Positions 44,975 through 56,352 of a DNA stretch of 64,000 nucleotides are shown in pieces (positions within the stretch are counted from its first letter, which is position 1; the number at the start of each line of letters is the position of its first letter). The translations under genes and the position numbers were made by a program. The stretch is from Isoetes taiwanensis (Eukaryota; Streptophyta; Lycopodiopsida; Isoetales; Isoetaceae): the NCBI GenBank assembly GCA_021234155.1, contig JAJEKV010000022.1, positions 3,972,830 through 4,036,829 on the forward strand. The letters are read 5' to 3'. The notes below the pieces were generated by a model. It saw only the letters and a list, made by a program, of their open reading frames with translations. It did no database searches and was not told the origin of the DNA.

Positions 44975-47900
44975 CATGATTTTGGTTGACCGGAATCATA
45001 GCACTGACCAAATCTTTAACCCGTTAGTTCGGTAGTTGAGTGGGAGTTTAAGCTAGTTGGACTGCTTAACTTTTTGGTGATTTAGTTTTGTGCTAGGTGG
45101 ATGTAATAAATTGTGAGTTTTAGGAAGTTAGGGCGATTTTGGAGGGAAAACGTTGTGACTGGAGGACCCCAGTTTAGATGGGCCATAACTTTTTGTAGGT
45201 AGCTTAGATGAAGGCGAAAATGGTTCCAATGGATCGGGCACCTCCCAAATACCCTAGGGGGCACGTTTTCCGAGGTCGAAATGGCAACACCAAGGCAAAA
45301 AGTCAAAAGGGGTGCTGCTGTCGGATAGGGTGTTTGTTTCGAAAAGTTATTAGCGTATATAACGCTATCAAATATTATCCATACGGTCCGGCCAGTATAA
45401 AAATACGGCGTCCGTTTTTTTAAAAAAAAAGTTTTTCCTTTTCCGCCCACGTTTTGAACCCGTGACCTCCCACTTCCAACCCAACACTCTTTCCATCTTG
45501 CCAACTATCTTTATGTAGCATATATATGTTCTATTACTTTGTTATACATATCTAATATTCTGTTTTGTCCAGTTAGCAGTTCTTTTAAGAAAAAGGTACA
45601 TCATGGGATTGAACCCCTGACCTTCTACACCCAAGCCAACACCTTTACCAATAAGCTAACTTCTTTCTTGAAGGGATTAACCCTTTTTCTAGTATTTATA
45701 GTACATCTATTCCATATCTAAATTAGAGGCGTGCCTTTGGTAAACCCACGTTGTGGAGGCAACAACTCCGCCGGAGCAAGCTCTTCTGCCATAGCCGCCG
45801 GAGCAAGCTCTTTCGCCATAGCCGCCGGAGCAAGCTCTTCCGCCATAGCCGCCGGAGCAAGCTTTTTCGCCATAGCCGCCGGAATAAGCAGTCTTGCCAT
45901 AGCCACGGGAGTCGACCTCTCTCTGCCATAGTCAACCGGATAACTGTTAACCATATATAAAGCTAGTATCCCCCTAGGAATAAACCGACCAAATGACACG
46001 ACGTAATCTAGCAAGTCCGGCCAACTTGTTATGACAACATCAACTCACTTGGTGGGACTAATTCCGGAACTTAATTAACAACGACAGGGCAACTTTCTAG
46101 AATAGCAGCGTGTATTATATCCTTGGATATTCTTTAGGCGACGATAATAATGTCCAGTTATCGCCGTTTCGCGACCTATAACTTTAATTATTTTTTTTTC
46201 CTTTTTCCTTTGGTAGATGCCTTGATAACACAATTTCTTTGGGCTTTGCCACGATTCAATCCATACTATATTCATATGCTTTATATTAGACCTTGTTCGA
46301 CGTTATATAAGTAATGTTTTATAGACATAACTATAACTAACGTTGTCTCTCTCTAGTGTCTAAACCTTGCCTCATCTCAATTCCCAGACAAAGGATTTCT
46401 TTTCGCCCAACCAACTAGGGACTGCCATGCAGCACCCCTCTAGACCATGGGTAGCTTTAATCCTACCACCCCTCACTACTTCTTCTCAATGGTCGTGTTC
46501 TTTTTATGGACCATTTTCCCAGACCACGGTACAAACTCTGTAATACGTAGTGAGTGCCTGTGTTAGAACCCCCATAATAATCTCAACACTTTGTGCCAAA
46601 CTTCACCGTCTATATGGATGTGATTAATTATCTGTGCCACACGCCTGTCAAAGTGACAATCGTCTACCCTCTTTTGGAGTGTTCTCCCGTACATTCCAAT
46701 GCCACCCAACCATTGTTGATTACTCACCTCCTTCTAGGGTACCTAGATAAGGTCTGAGCAAAATGTTTCCAACCATTATTTTAATACCTAAACGTCTTTA
46801 GGTTCTGCAAATGAACTTATATATTCCAAAGGATTATATGAATATCCCAAAGGACAGTACCACCCAAAGACCTCTCAAGATAGGCCTCCTCTATTCAGAG
46901 ATCTTGTGTTCAAGTCTCTGGGGGTCCGTCATATGTCCTCATGGACGCTGCCAATATGGCATGACGTATAAATGCTATCTACCTATCTATCTATTTATAA
47001 AAAAAAAGGTCCTTGGTGAACTCAATTCACCATGTTGTCCTAAGAAATGGACGTCTTCTTCCCTAAGCCATACACCAAATCTTTAAAGAGTTTTTTGGCT
47101 CTTGCTGCCTTTCAAGCTGCAGGTATATCTTTGCATGTTAGCAAAGACTAACCTTCATATTAGGAAATAACCTTCCTATCCAGATTGCTAAATATCATGC
47201 ATTAGGGTCCTTTATTCCTTCTCTTCTTCAATATGTTTTCTAAGTCTATGATCGATTTTTCAAGATTCGACCCTTCGCGCCCATACCTACATATTTCACT
47301 CTTTGATTGTGACCTTTATTCAGTAGAGTCACCAATCCAATTACTCCTTTATGTATTCATTAACCGTCCTGTGGCTTTTAAGCCGCTATTATATGCTCCC
47401 TATATTGTTAACCCACCTATCATTGGGGGTTATGATCCAACGTTGTCCTACATTCTCGAAATGTTAGTCATTACATTTCTCTGTCATGATGTTATGCTAC
47501 TGTTCTGGCATTCCAAATGACTTGGCATCTTCATTTAAGCCATAGTCATGGCCTAAGAGTGGGTGAGCCTTCGTAAGTTACCTGGAGTCATTAAGGTGCT
47601 TGCCTTGTATTTAGTGAGCCTTCCTACAATTACCTACGTTTAATATAACCCGGGCTTGTATCAATGTTCGAGTCCTCTATATGTTAACTTGCACCCCCAT
47701 GTAATCCATGGCGTCACCTCTGCCTGATCCAGGTATGGATCATGTGGGAAAGCTAGTCTTAGGTGTCTATGCAAGACACATTCGAACAGTTAGCAGGTAA
47801 CTGCTATTCGCTACTTATCCTGGAATTGTACTATTGTACTACTCAACCCCACTACCTTAAGCTTTATTCTATTGGCTATTGACATTTATTTCAAGTGCCA

Positions 47901-50182
47901 ATTACCACATCATACCCTAGCATGCAACGGATTGACAGTCCTTCGTATCTCCAAACCCTTCACCAGTAACTTTAGGATACGCTCGTCTTTCTCTCCTTGT
48001 GTCGCCACCTAGATTACCTCCCTAAGATGTTTATCGTATGTGTACTTGGTATGTACATAATAAACATATCTCCACATCCCACAATGCTAGAGCTCTGCTC
48101 TAACTTAGCTAAACTATAACCGTGGTAGTTCTTTCAAACAAACCTATTGCCTATGTACCTTTATAATGTGGCTGAGCCACCGACTTCCCAACTGGGCAGT
48201 GGCCAACTCTATGTTGGAAATCCATATGCTGCCTACATTTTTGATAGGATCCCCAGCTACTTTAACCATCCCTTTAGTGCCTTATGGTATTCCAGTCGTG
48301 TATATACACTATCATACCACCCATGGGATTATGCCATAATTCTGAAGGTTTGCTACCCCAGTTGAGGAGCTTTTCTAAAGGCTTCTTTCGCTAAGGATCC
48401 TTTATGTTCCATACCACCCATTCTTAGTTACAATTAACCTATTGTTATTAAGTTATCAGGTCGACTTCAGCTTTTGATCAGCTTCAAATGTTGTCGCCTT
48501 TGGCTCCCTCATAATGAAGCGGAGACACTAAAACCTCCTGGTCTCTTAATAGAAAAACCCAATGTTTCAATCTTCGTTAGTAACCGCCATATGATTATCC
48601 AATTCCTTACCCTCTTAAGAGTTTCAAAGTCATAATCTCTAACGGGTCTATGCCTCAAGGCAACGGATCCTCCACCTTCTACTTCAGTACCTACAATTGT
48701 TCCCCGCGCGTAGCGTAACTCTTAAGATATATGGACTACTAGTCTATAAAATCTCACTCCTTGTAATCTACACACCTCGTTTTGATTTTTATTGGGACTT
48801 GGATTGCTATGTATTGCCCTCTTCTCGGTTATCCCTAAAAGTATAATCGTCAACGTCATCGTACTCCTTCTTTTCTTCCATCAGGGGGATGCGATATTTT
48901 ATACATCTTTTTATTTCCAAAACCGAATGGATGCTCTCAACTTATAACGTTGAAGTAATACATTGGTACCTAGAACCTTTGAGTAGTTAAGCTTTCATTA
49001 TCAGTTATTCCAATACCGTTCCAACCATCTTCGGGATATTCTTGAATGTGACATCACCGTATATGTTATACTTACTCTAGCTATTTCCACTGATTTAAAC
49101 TCTTTCCATATTCCTTAGTACGATGAACCTAAGATAGGCAACTCCAACCATTGGGGTAACTTGAATGCTTATCTCTCCTGGATCATACTTAATCCAATAT
49201 CTTTGAGTATACGCATATCATTATGCTTATTCCTTAAACCTTCCTAAGTAATATTTCCCTCGCCTTATACGTATATTCTACTATCTTTTAATATGATATA
49301 CATCTGAATATCACAATTGGCCGCTACGTTGTTATTATACGATATAGTAACATGTGTCCACCAACCCTAAGTCTAGACTCCTATGTAACTTGTTGACATA
49401 GGCATCTAGCTATATTCCGACTTGCGGCCAACTTATTTCCCCAACTTGGTTATCTAGTACCGTACATATGTTGTGGTTTCGACACCACTAACCTTACTTT
49501 GCCTTAGCCCCTCAAGCTCCGGTCCAAATAAACTTCCACAGGGGCAAATGCCAACCTAAGTTCCTTGTGGACATGTTTCATCTCTAGTATAAGAACTCTT
49601 ATCTTCATTACTTCCGTATTCATATGGAATGTGAACTAAAAGTTCTAGTATGCATCCTATCTTCTTTTAGTTATGTTTTACTATTAGATGGTCCTAGTAC
49701 ACATATACCAACGCGGAGTTACTCCTCGGAATACACACACGATACCAAGCCCAGAACACATCCTCCTCAGTGAGATGTTCCTAGGGCACCTACCTTGTTC
49801 ATACTCCAGACTTTGGTCTATTCAAAGTGTTTCTCCAAATTCTCTATATTTGAAATGTCGTTTACAACAACTTTCAACCATCTCTTGTTTCCCACTTGTC
49901 GTATGGATACATCACTTGCCTTCCTAATGTATCATTAGTTGAAGGTCAACTTTAAGCTCAACTTTCCTTTAGATGGTTGCGCCTGGTCCTACCAATTATC
50001 GTCTTCTCTTGACCTTGTGTGCGGTACGTTCCACACTATTGTCCAGTCTGTTATACGCCATCTCGATCCCAGCAGACATCAGATGTCTCCATTTCCTTAA
50101 TTTATATCATGCATAATCGTCATGCAATTGTTCGACGCCATTAAGCGTATCCACGTGGCTACGTGGTCTTCTTAGTCGTCTA
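44975..50182 (+). other. Retrotransposon interior, copy B and its continuation
   Basis: The segment repeats the copy A interior to 49318, including the 27-bp array at 45771-45910. It then runs on through unique DNA (49319-50182) of the same style until the 10-kb transposon. No gag-pol motifs are seen. The element resumes at 60250. Confidence 0.6.
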
Positions 50183-50389
50183 TAACACACTCACCCCGGT
50201 TTTTGGTCCACTGTTGAAAACATCAGTTTTGGTAGGTCTACATGTCCTGTTTTCAAAGAATCCTACATGTGGATTTGTGAAGGTATGGTTTTGTTCGATA
50301 ATGGTGTTCTTTTTTCATGGACTAAAACATCCAATTGTTGTTTTGTAGTTTCTTCTATTGTGACATGTCATTTTATAATACAATCCACT

Positions 50390-50860
50390 GTAGGAAAGAG
50401 TACTTGAATTTCTACATGTCTAATAATTCTATTGTCACATGTCTTTATAGATGTAGGAAAGAATATTTGATTCTCTACATGTCCTATACTTCCATTCACA
50501 TGTCTTTATAGTAGTAGGACAGAGTACTTTATTTGCTAAGGCATTGTAGGAAAGAATACATGAATTACGACATGTGTAATACTTCTATTGTCACATGTCT
50601 TTATAGAAGTAGGAAAGAATACTTGATTCTCTACATGTCATATCCTTCCATATCACATGTCTTTATAGTAGTAGGACAGAGTACTTTATTTGCTAAGGCA
50701 TTGTAGGAAAGAATACATGAATTACGACATGTGTAATACTTCTATTCTCACATGTCTTTATAGAAGTAGGAAAGAGTACTTGATTCTCTACATGTCCTAT
50801 CCTTCCATATCACGGGTCTTTATAGTGGTAGGACAGAGTACTTGATTTGCTACATGTGAT
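50390..50860. repeat. ~156-bp subterminal tandem repeat
   Basis: GCTAAGGCATTGTAGGAAAG recurs 156 bp apart (50535, 50691). Within each period TCACATGTCTTTATAG, CTCTACATGTC and TAGGAAAGAATAC recur at shorter spacing. ACATGT palindromes at regular intervals near an element end are typical of transposase-binding subterminal repeats. Confidence 0.8.
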
Positions 50861-50949
50861 GCACGTGCACGATCACATGTTCTTATACTAGTATTCCATG
50901 TAACACAAGTTACTTCAACTACTTCAATTACTTAACACCTATTTTTGCA

Positions 50950-51535
50950 TAACGTGGGCACCAACATGCCAAGGTGGCTCTAACATGCCACCTAGGCTCA
51001 AACATGCCAAGGTGGCTCCAACATGCCACCTAGGCTCCAACATGACAAAATGGCTCAAACATGCCACCTAGGCTCCAACGTGCTCAAACATGCCACGCAT
51101 CCAACTTGCCAAGGTGGCTCAAATATGCCACGTGGGCTCCAACATGCCACCTAGGCTCCAACATTCCTAGGTGGCTCAAACATGCCACATAGGCTCAAAC
51201 ATGCCATGCAGGCTCACTTAGGCTCCAACATGCCAAGGTGGCTCCAACATGCCACCTAGGCTCAAACATGCCAAGGTGGCTCAAACATGCCACCTAGGCT
51301 CCAACATGCCACCCAGGCTCAAACATGCCAGGTGGCTCAAACATGCCAAGGTGGGCTCAAACATGCCACCTAGGCTCCAACATGCCAAGGTGGCTCAAAC
51401 ATGCCACGTGTACTCCATAATGCCACGTGGGCTCCAACATGCCAAGGTGGCTCCAACATGCCATGCAGGGCTCTAACATGCCAAGGTGGCTCAGGCATGC
51501 CACCTAGTCTCAAGCATGCCACCTAGGCACCCCAA
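50950..51535. repeat. 20-bp minisatellite array 4
   Basis: This is the same CTCCAACATGCCACCTAGG / CTCAAACATGCCAAGGTGG unit as at 4640-7680, now inside the 10-kb TIR element. It is followed by a perfect 9-bp inverted repeat CCAAAGATG TC CATCTTTGG at 51590-51609. Confidence 0.9.
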
Positions 51536-51779
51536 GTGGTGACATGGCATGCCAAGTAAGCAAGGTCAAGTTTTGACTAGGCCAAAAAACCAAAGATGTC
51601 CATCTTTGGTCTTTTCATTGGGTGATGTTGGCAAATTTTAGGTGACATGGCTAGATGATGGTGACATGGACCTTGGATGTCTTTTGCAAACACCCGGGCA
51701 CCTCGACGGGCCCCCTTCTTGTGAAGGGGAGTCTCCGAAAGGTATATATGCTGGTGCATTTTCTCTTGCGTGTCTGCAT

Positions 51780-54700
51780 CATCTTGCACATCCCGCCAAG
51801 ATTTCACCTTTTTTCGAGACCCGGATTTTTATCTGTGCTTTTCTTTGTGTTTATGCTCCGGAAATTCATAATTAATGCATGGGGCAAGGAAAAATCCTGG
51901 TTTTCAGCCAGCTGGCTTGCCAAGTGGCCCCGAGTATAGGAAAATCCCGGTATTTCGGATGAGTTTTAGACCCTCGATTTTTATTGGGATGGCCGCCGCT
52001 GGCCCCTCGACAAGGTTTACACCACGTTTTCGATTTTGGGGCATGGAGGAGGCCCCGGATTGGCGATCCGACCTCGCCGCGTCGTCCGGAACGGCGAAAT
52101 TACCCTAGGGGACAAGTTCCACGGCGAGTTTTCCCAGGGGATCAATCACTTACCCCTCATTAGGTTCCCAAAATGTTGTTGGGGGCTCGTGTAACATAAG
52201 ATTTTGCAAGGTTAAGGCATGTATTCGTATCTAAAAATGGTATTTTGCTGACTCACAAATTTGGGTTTGGTTTGGCAATGGTCGAATGGGTTGTATTGGC
52301 TTTTTTTTGGGGAAGGCCTAATTTTTACAACCGGAGTCGTGCCATTTTTGTTCTGTCTGTATTAGGAAAGTGGGGTTCGTGGTTTAATTGGGCGTTAGGG
52401 GCGGGGCATGGCGGAGTTCTTACGTGGGCGGCTTGCTTGGCGATGGCGGAGTTATTACGCATGGTTCGAAGCAACCGGCGTCTTCAAATCGATTCTTAGA
52501 GCTGTTAATCCGCGGCCAGTAAACATGGATTTAATTTCGAGGCCACGGATGCGAGTCGATGGGGCACGGATGGAGAATCTGGAGCCGGGCTATGGCATCT
52601 GCGGTTTTTCTTCTTGTGAAGGGGAGATTTTGGATTGTTCTTTACGCCATAGCCGAAAAAGCATGTGCATGCAATTTCTTCTTTTGTTCTGCCCTATTCG
52701 CTCTTGCCACGGTGTATCACGCTCCTTATGTTGTTGGTGTAATGGCACCGATGGTAAGTCTAAGCGCCATTCATCAAATCTGCACCGATTTTAATTTGGG
52801 TGGGGTTCAAATCCCCATTCTTGCATGCATTTTCCTTGTTTTGTTACTCGCTCTTTTTGGGGGCGGGGTTTTGTGGGCGCTTGTAGCTCTGCGGTTGCTC
52901 TGCGGTTGTGAACAGAGTTGTGAACGAGTTGCACTGCTTCATAGCGGGCATGGTGCCCTTCTCTAATTTCCTTTGGAAGTAACTTGGTTGTGGAGCTGCC
53001 AGAGCAGGTCGCAGCAAATTCTTCTTCGGTTTGTGGACGGGTTTACTTTTCGCGACCATGGGAGTCTCGTGGTCCTTACGTAATTTCCTTTGGAAGTAAG
53101 GCAGTCCGCACATCATTGCTTCGGGGCAGCCATGCTTTCAGAATAACTATGTGATACTGTGGTTTACGTAGTTATTACTTGTATGTATGTATGGAATTGA
53201 CTTCAAATGAATACGTCCGATGAACCTTAGGGTCGACGTGGAAATGGGGTTTTGACCCCATCTTGACTTAGGTTGGACGGCCCTTTTTGGGGTATGGCAT
53301 GTGCTTGGGTATATGCCATATTTGGATGGCTAGGATGTAGCGAATATAGGATGTAGCGAATATTGAAGTCCATGCCAATTGACTACAAGTGTGTAGTAAA
53401 CCGACCTACTTTGGCGTTTCTTGGAGAGGGGTGGTCTTCCGCCCGCGAAACTTGGTCCCCTAGGTAATGGGGATGTTCCGGGTCCATTGGGCGGAGCCAG
53501 TTCGCTTAGGAGTGGGGGTCCAGCCCGCCCTCAAATTTCCGGCTTGGACTAGCCTGCGAGAACAAGATACTTGGGGTTCACCCCGAGGCCACAGTAGAAG
53601 ATTGAAGTGAGAATAGCAGCACTAGGGACTGCTAGGTGGTATACATGTGACCACGGAGAAGCAAAGCTAGCTCCACTACCTAGTAGGGCGTTCTGGGCCC
53701 GTGGTCTCCCATGGGGTTGGCTCGAAGCTTCGTCTCATGCCTCTGCTTGTGCTTCTATTGCGGTGCATTTTTCTCTTTGTGTCGGCGTCATGCCGCACAT
53801 CCCGCCAAGATTTCACCTTTTTCGAGACCCGAATTTTTATCCGTGCTTTTCTTTGTGTTTATGCTCGGAAATTCATAATTAATGCATGGGGCAGGGAAAA
53901 ATCTGGTTTTCAGCCAGCTGGCTTGTCAAGTGGCCCCGAGTATAGGAAAATCCCGGTATTTCGGATGAGTTTTAGACCCTCGATTTTTGATTGGGATGGC
54001 CACCGCTGGCCTTGGCGGGGGTTTAGACCACGTTTTTGATTTTGGGGCATGGAGGAGGCCCCGATTGGCGATCCGACCTGCCCCAAGTCGTCCGGAACGG
54101 CGAAATTACCCTAGGGGACAAGTTCCACGACGAGTTTTCCCAGGGGATCAATCACTTACCCCTCACTAGGAGGTATTCAGCATCCACCTCCATGCCAATT
54201 GACTACAAGTGTGTAGTAAACGACCTACTTTGGCGTTTCTTGGAGAGGGGGTGGTCTTCTGCCCACGAAACTTGGTCCCCAAGGTAATGGGAATGTTTCG
54301 AGTCCATTGGCGGAGCCAGTTCTCGGTTCCGGAGTGGGGGTCCAGCCCGTCCTCAGCCCCCAGCTTGGATTAGCCTGCAAGAACAAGATACTTGGGGTTC
54401 ACCCTGAGGCCCTGGTAGAAGATTGAAGTGACAATAGGAGCACTAGGACTGCTAGGTGGTATACATGTGACCACGGAGAAGAAAAGCTAGCTCCACTGCT
54501 CAGTAGGACGTTACCGACCCGGTGGCCTCCGAAAGGGGGTTGGCTCGGAAGCTCGTCTCATGCCTCTGCTTGTGCTTCTATTGTCGGTGCATTTTCTCTT
54601 GCGTGTGCAGCGTCATGTTGCATATCCTGCCAAGATTTCACCTTTTTTCGAGACCCGGATTTTTATCTGTGTTTTTTTTTGTGTTTATGCTCCGGAAATT

Positions 54701-55880
54701 CATAATTAATGCATGGGGCGGGAAAAATCCTGATTTTCAGCCAGCTGGCTTGCCAAGTGGCCATGGCGCATGGGAAAATCCCGGTATTTTCGGGCGAGCT
54801 TTAGACCCTCGATTTTTTATTGGGATGGCCACCGTTGGCCCTGACAGGGTTTAGACCACGTTTTCGATTTTGGGGCATGGAGGAGGCCCCGGATTGGCGA
54901 TCCGACCTCTCCACATCGTCTGGAACGCCGAAATTACCCTAGAGGACAAGTTCCACTACCAGTTTTCCCAGGGGATCAATCACTTACCCCCCACTAGGAG
55001 GTATTCAGCATCCACCTCCATGCCAATTGACTACAAGTGTGTAGTAAACGACCTACTTTGGCGTTTCTTGGAGAAGGGATGGTCTTCTGCCCACGAAACT
55101 TGGTCTCCTAGGTAATGGGGATGTTCCGGGTCCATTGGCAGAGCCAGTTCTCGGCCTAAGGTGGGGGTCCAGCCCGTCCCCTCGGCCCCGGCTTGGACTA
55201 GCCTCAAGAGAACAAGATACTTGGGGTTCACCCTGAGGCCCTGGTAGAAGATTGAAGTGAGAATAGCAGCACTAGGACTGCTAGGTGGTATACATGTGAC
55301 CACGGAGAAGCAAAGCTAGCTCCACTACCTAGTAGGGCGTTCTGGGCGGTGGTCTCCGGAAGGGGTTGGCTCGAAGGCTTCGTCTCATGCCTCTGCTTGT
55401 GCTTCTATTGCGGTGCATTTTCTCTTAGCGTGTGCGGTGTCATGCTGCACATCCCCGCCAAGATTTCACCTTTTTCGAGACCCGAATTTTTATCTGTGCT
55501 TTTCTTTGTGTTTATGCTCCGGAAATTCATAATTAATGCATGGGGCCGGGAAAAATTCTGGTTTTCAGCCAGCTGGCTTGTCAAGTGGCCCCGAGAGTAT
55601 AGGAAAATCCCCGGTATTTCGGATGAGTTTTAGACCCTCGATTTTTGATTGGGATGGCCACCGTTGGCCTTGGCAGGGTTTAGACCACGTTTTCGATTTT
55701 GGGGCATGGAGGAGGCCCCGGATTGGCGATCCGACCTCGCCAAGGTCGTCCGAATCCGCTAAATTACCCTAGGGGACAAGTTCCACGGCGAGTTTTCCCA
55801 GGGGATCAATCACTTACCCCTCACTAGGAGGTATTCAGCATCCACCTCCATGCCAATTGACTACAAGTGTGTAGTAAACG
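51780..55880. repeat. ~825-bp tandem repeat, about four copies
   Basis: A unit containing AAGATTTCACCTTTT, CCGGAAATTCATAATTAATG, TTTTCAGCCAGCTGGCTTG, GGGGATCAATCACTTACCCC and CAATTGACTACAAGTGTGTA recurs with starts of the first phrase near 51788, 53805, 54628 and 55458. The last three copies are 820-830 bp apart. The first is separated by an unrelated block at 52166-53350. A frame ending in MPIDYKCVVNDLLWRFLE followed by GWSSAHETWSPR is conserved in two copies and may be a relic of a coding ancestor. Confidence 0.8.
52166..53350. other. Unrelated block splitting the 825-bp repeat
   Basis: About 1.2 kb of GC-richer DNA interrupts the repeat. Two copies of TAATTTCCTTTGGAAGTAA (52963, 53080) lie 117 bp apart. 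The open frames at 52408-52966 show no family signature. It may be captured gene DNA. Confidence 0.4.
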
Positions 55881-55886
55881 ACCACT

Positions 55887-56352
55887 CCAACATGCCACCT
55901 AGGCTCCAACATGCCAAGGTGGCTCAAACATACCACCTAGGCCCTAAGCCAAGGTGGCTCAAACATACCACCTAGGCCCTAACATACCAAGGTGGCTCAA
56001 ACATGCCATGTGGGCTCCAACATGCCACCTAGGCTCCAACATGCCAAGGTGGCTCAAGCATGCCACCTAGGCACCAACATGCTGCCTAGGCTCAAACATG
56101 CCAAGGTGGCCCAAACATGCCACACGGGCTCCAACATGCCACTTAGGCTCCAACATGCCAAGGTGGCTCAAACATGCCACGCGAGCTCCAACATGCCACC
56201 TAGGCTCCAACATGCCAAGGTGGCTCAAACATGCCACGCGGGCTCCAACATGCCACCTAGGCTCCAACATGCCAAGGTGGCTCAAACATACCACCTAGGC
56301 CCTAACATACGAAGGTGGCTCAAACATGCCATGTGGGCTCCAACATGCCACT
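55887..56352. repeat. 20-bp minisatellite array 5
   Basis: This is a regular array of the 20-bp unit (CTCCAACATGCCACCTAGG, CTCAAACATGCCAAGGTGG, and CTCAAACATACCACCTAGGC variants), abutting the last 825-bp repeat. Confidence 0.9.

Larger units (their letters stand above)
42511..49318. repeat. 6.8-kb tandem duplication, unit B
   Basis: This is a near-identical copy of 35730-42510, slightly longer through small insertions. It starts inside the H3-like ORF, so that ORF is truncated here. After 49318 the retrotransposon interior continues with sequence not present in unit A. Differences from unit A are clustered in short GC-rich patches rather than spread evenly. Confidence 0.9.
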
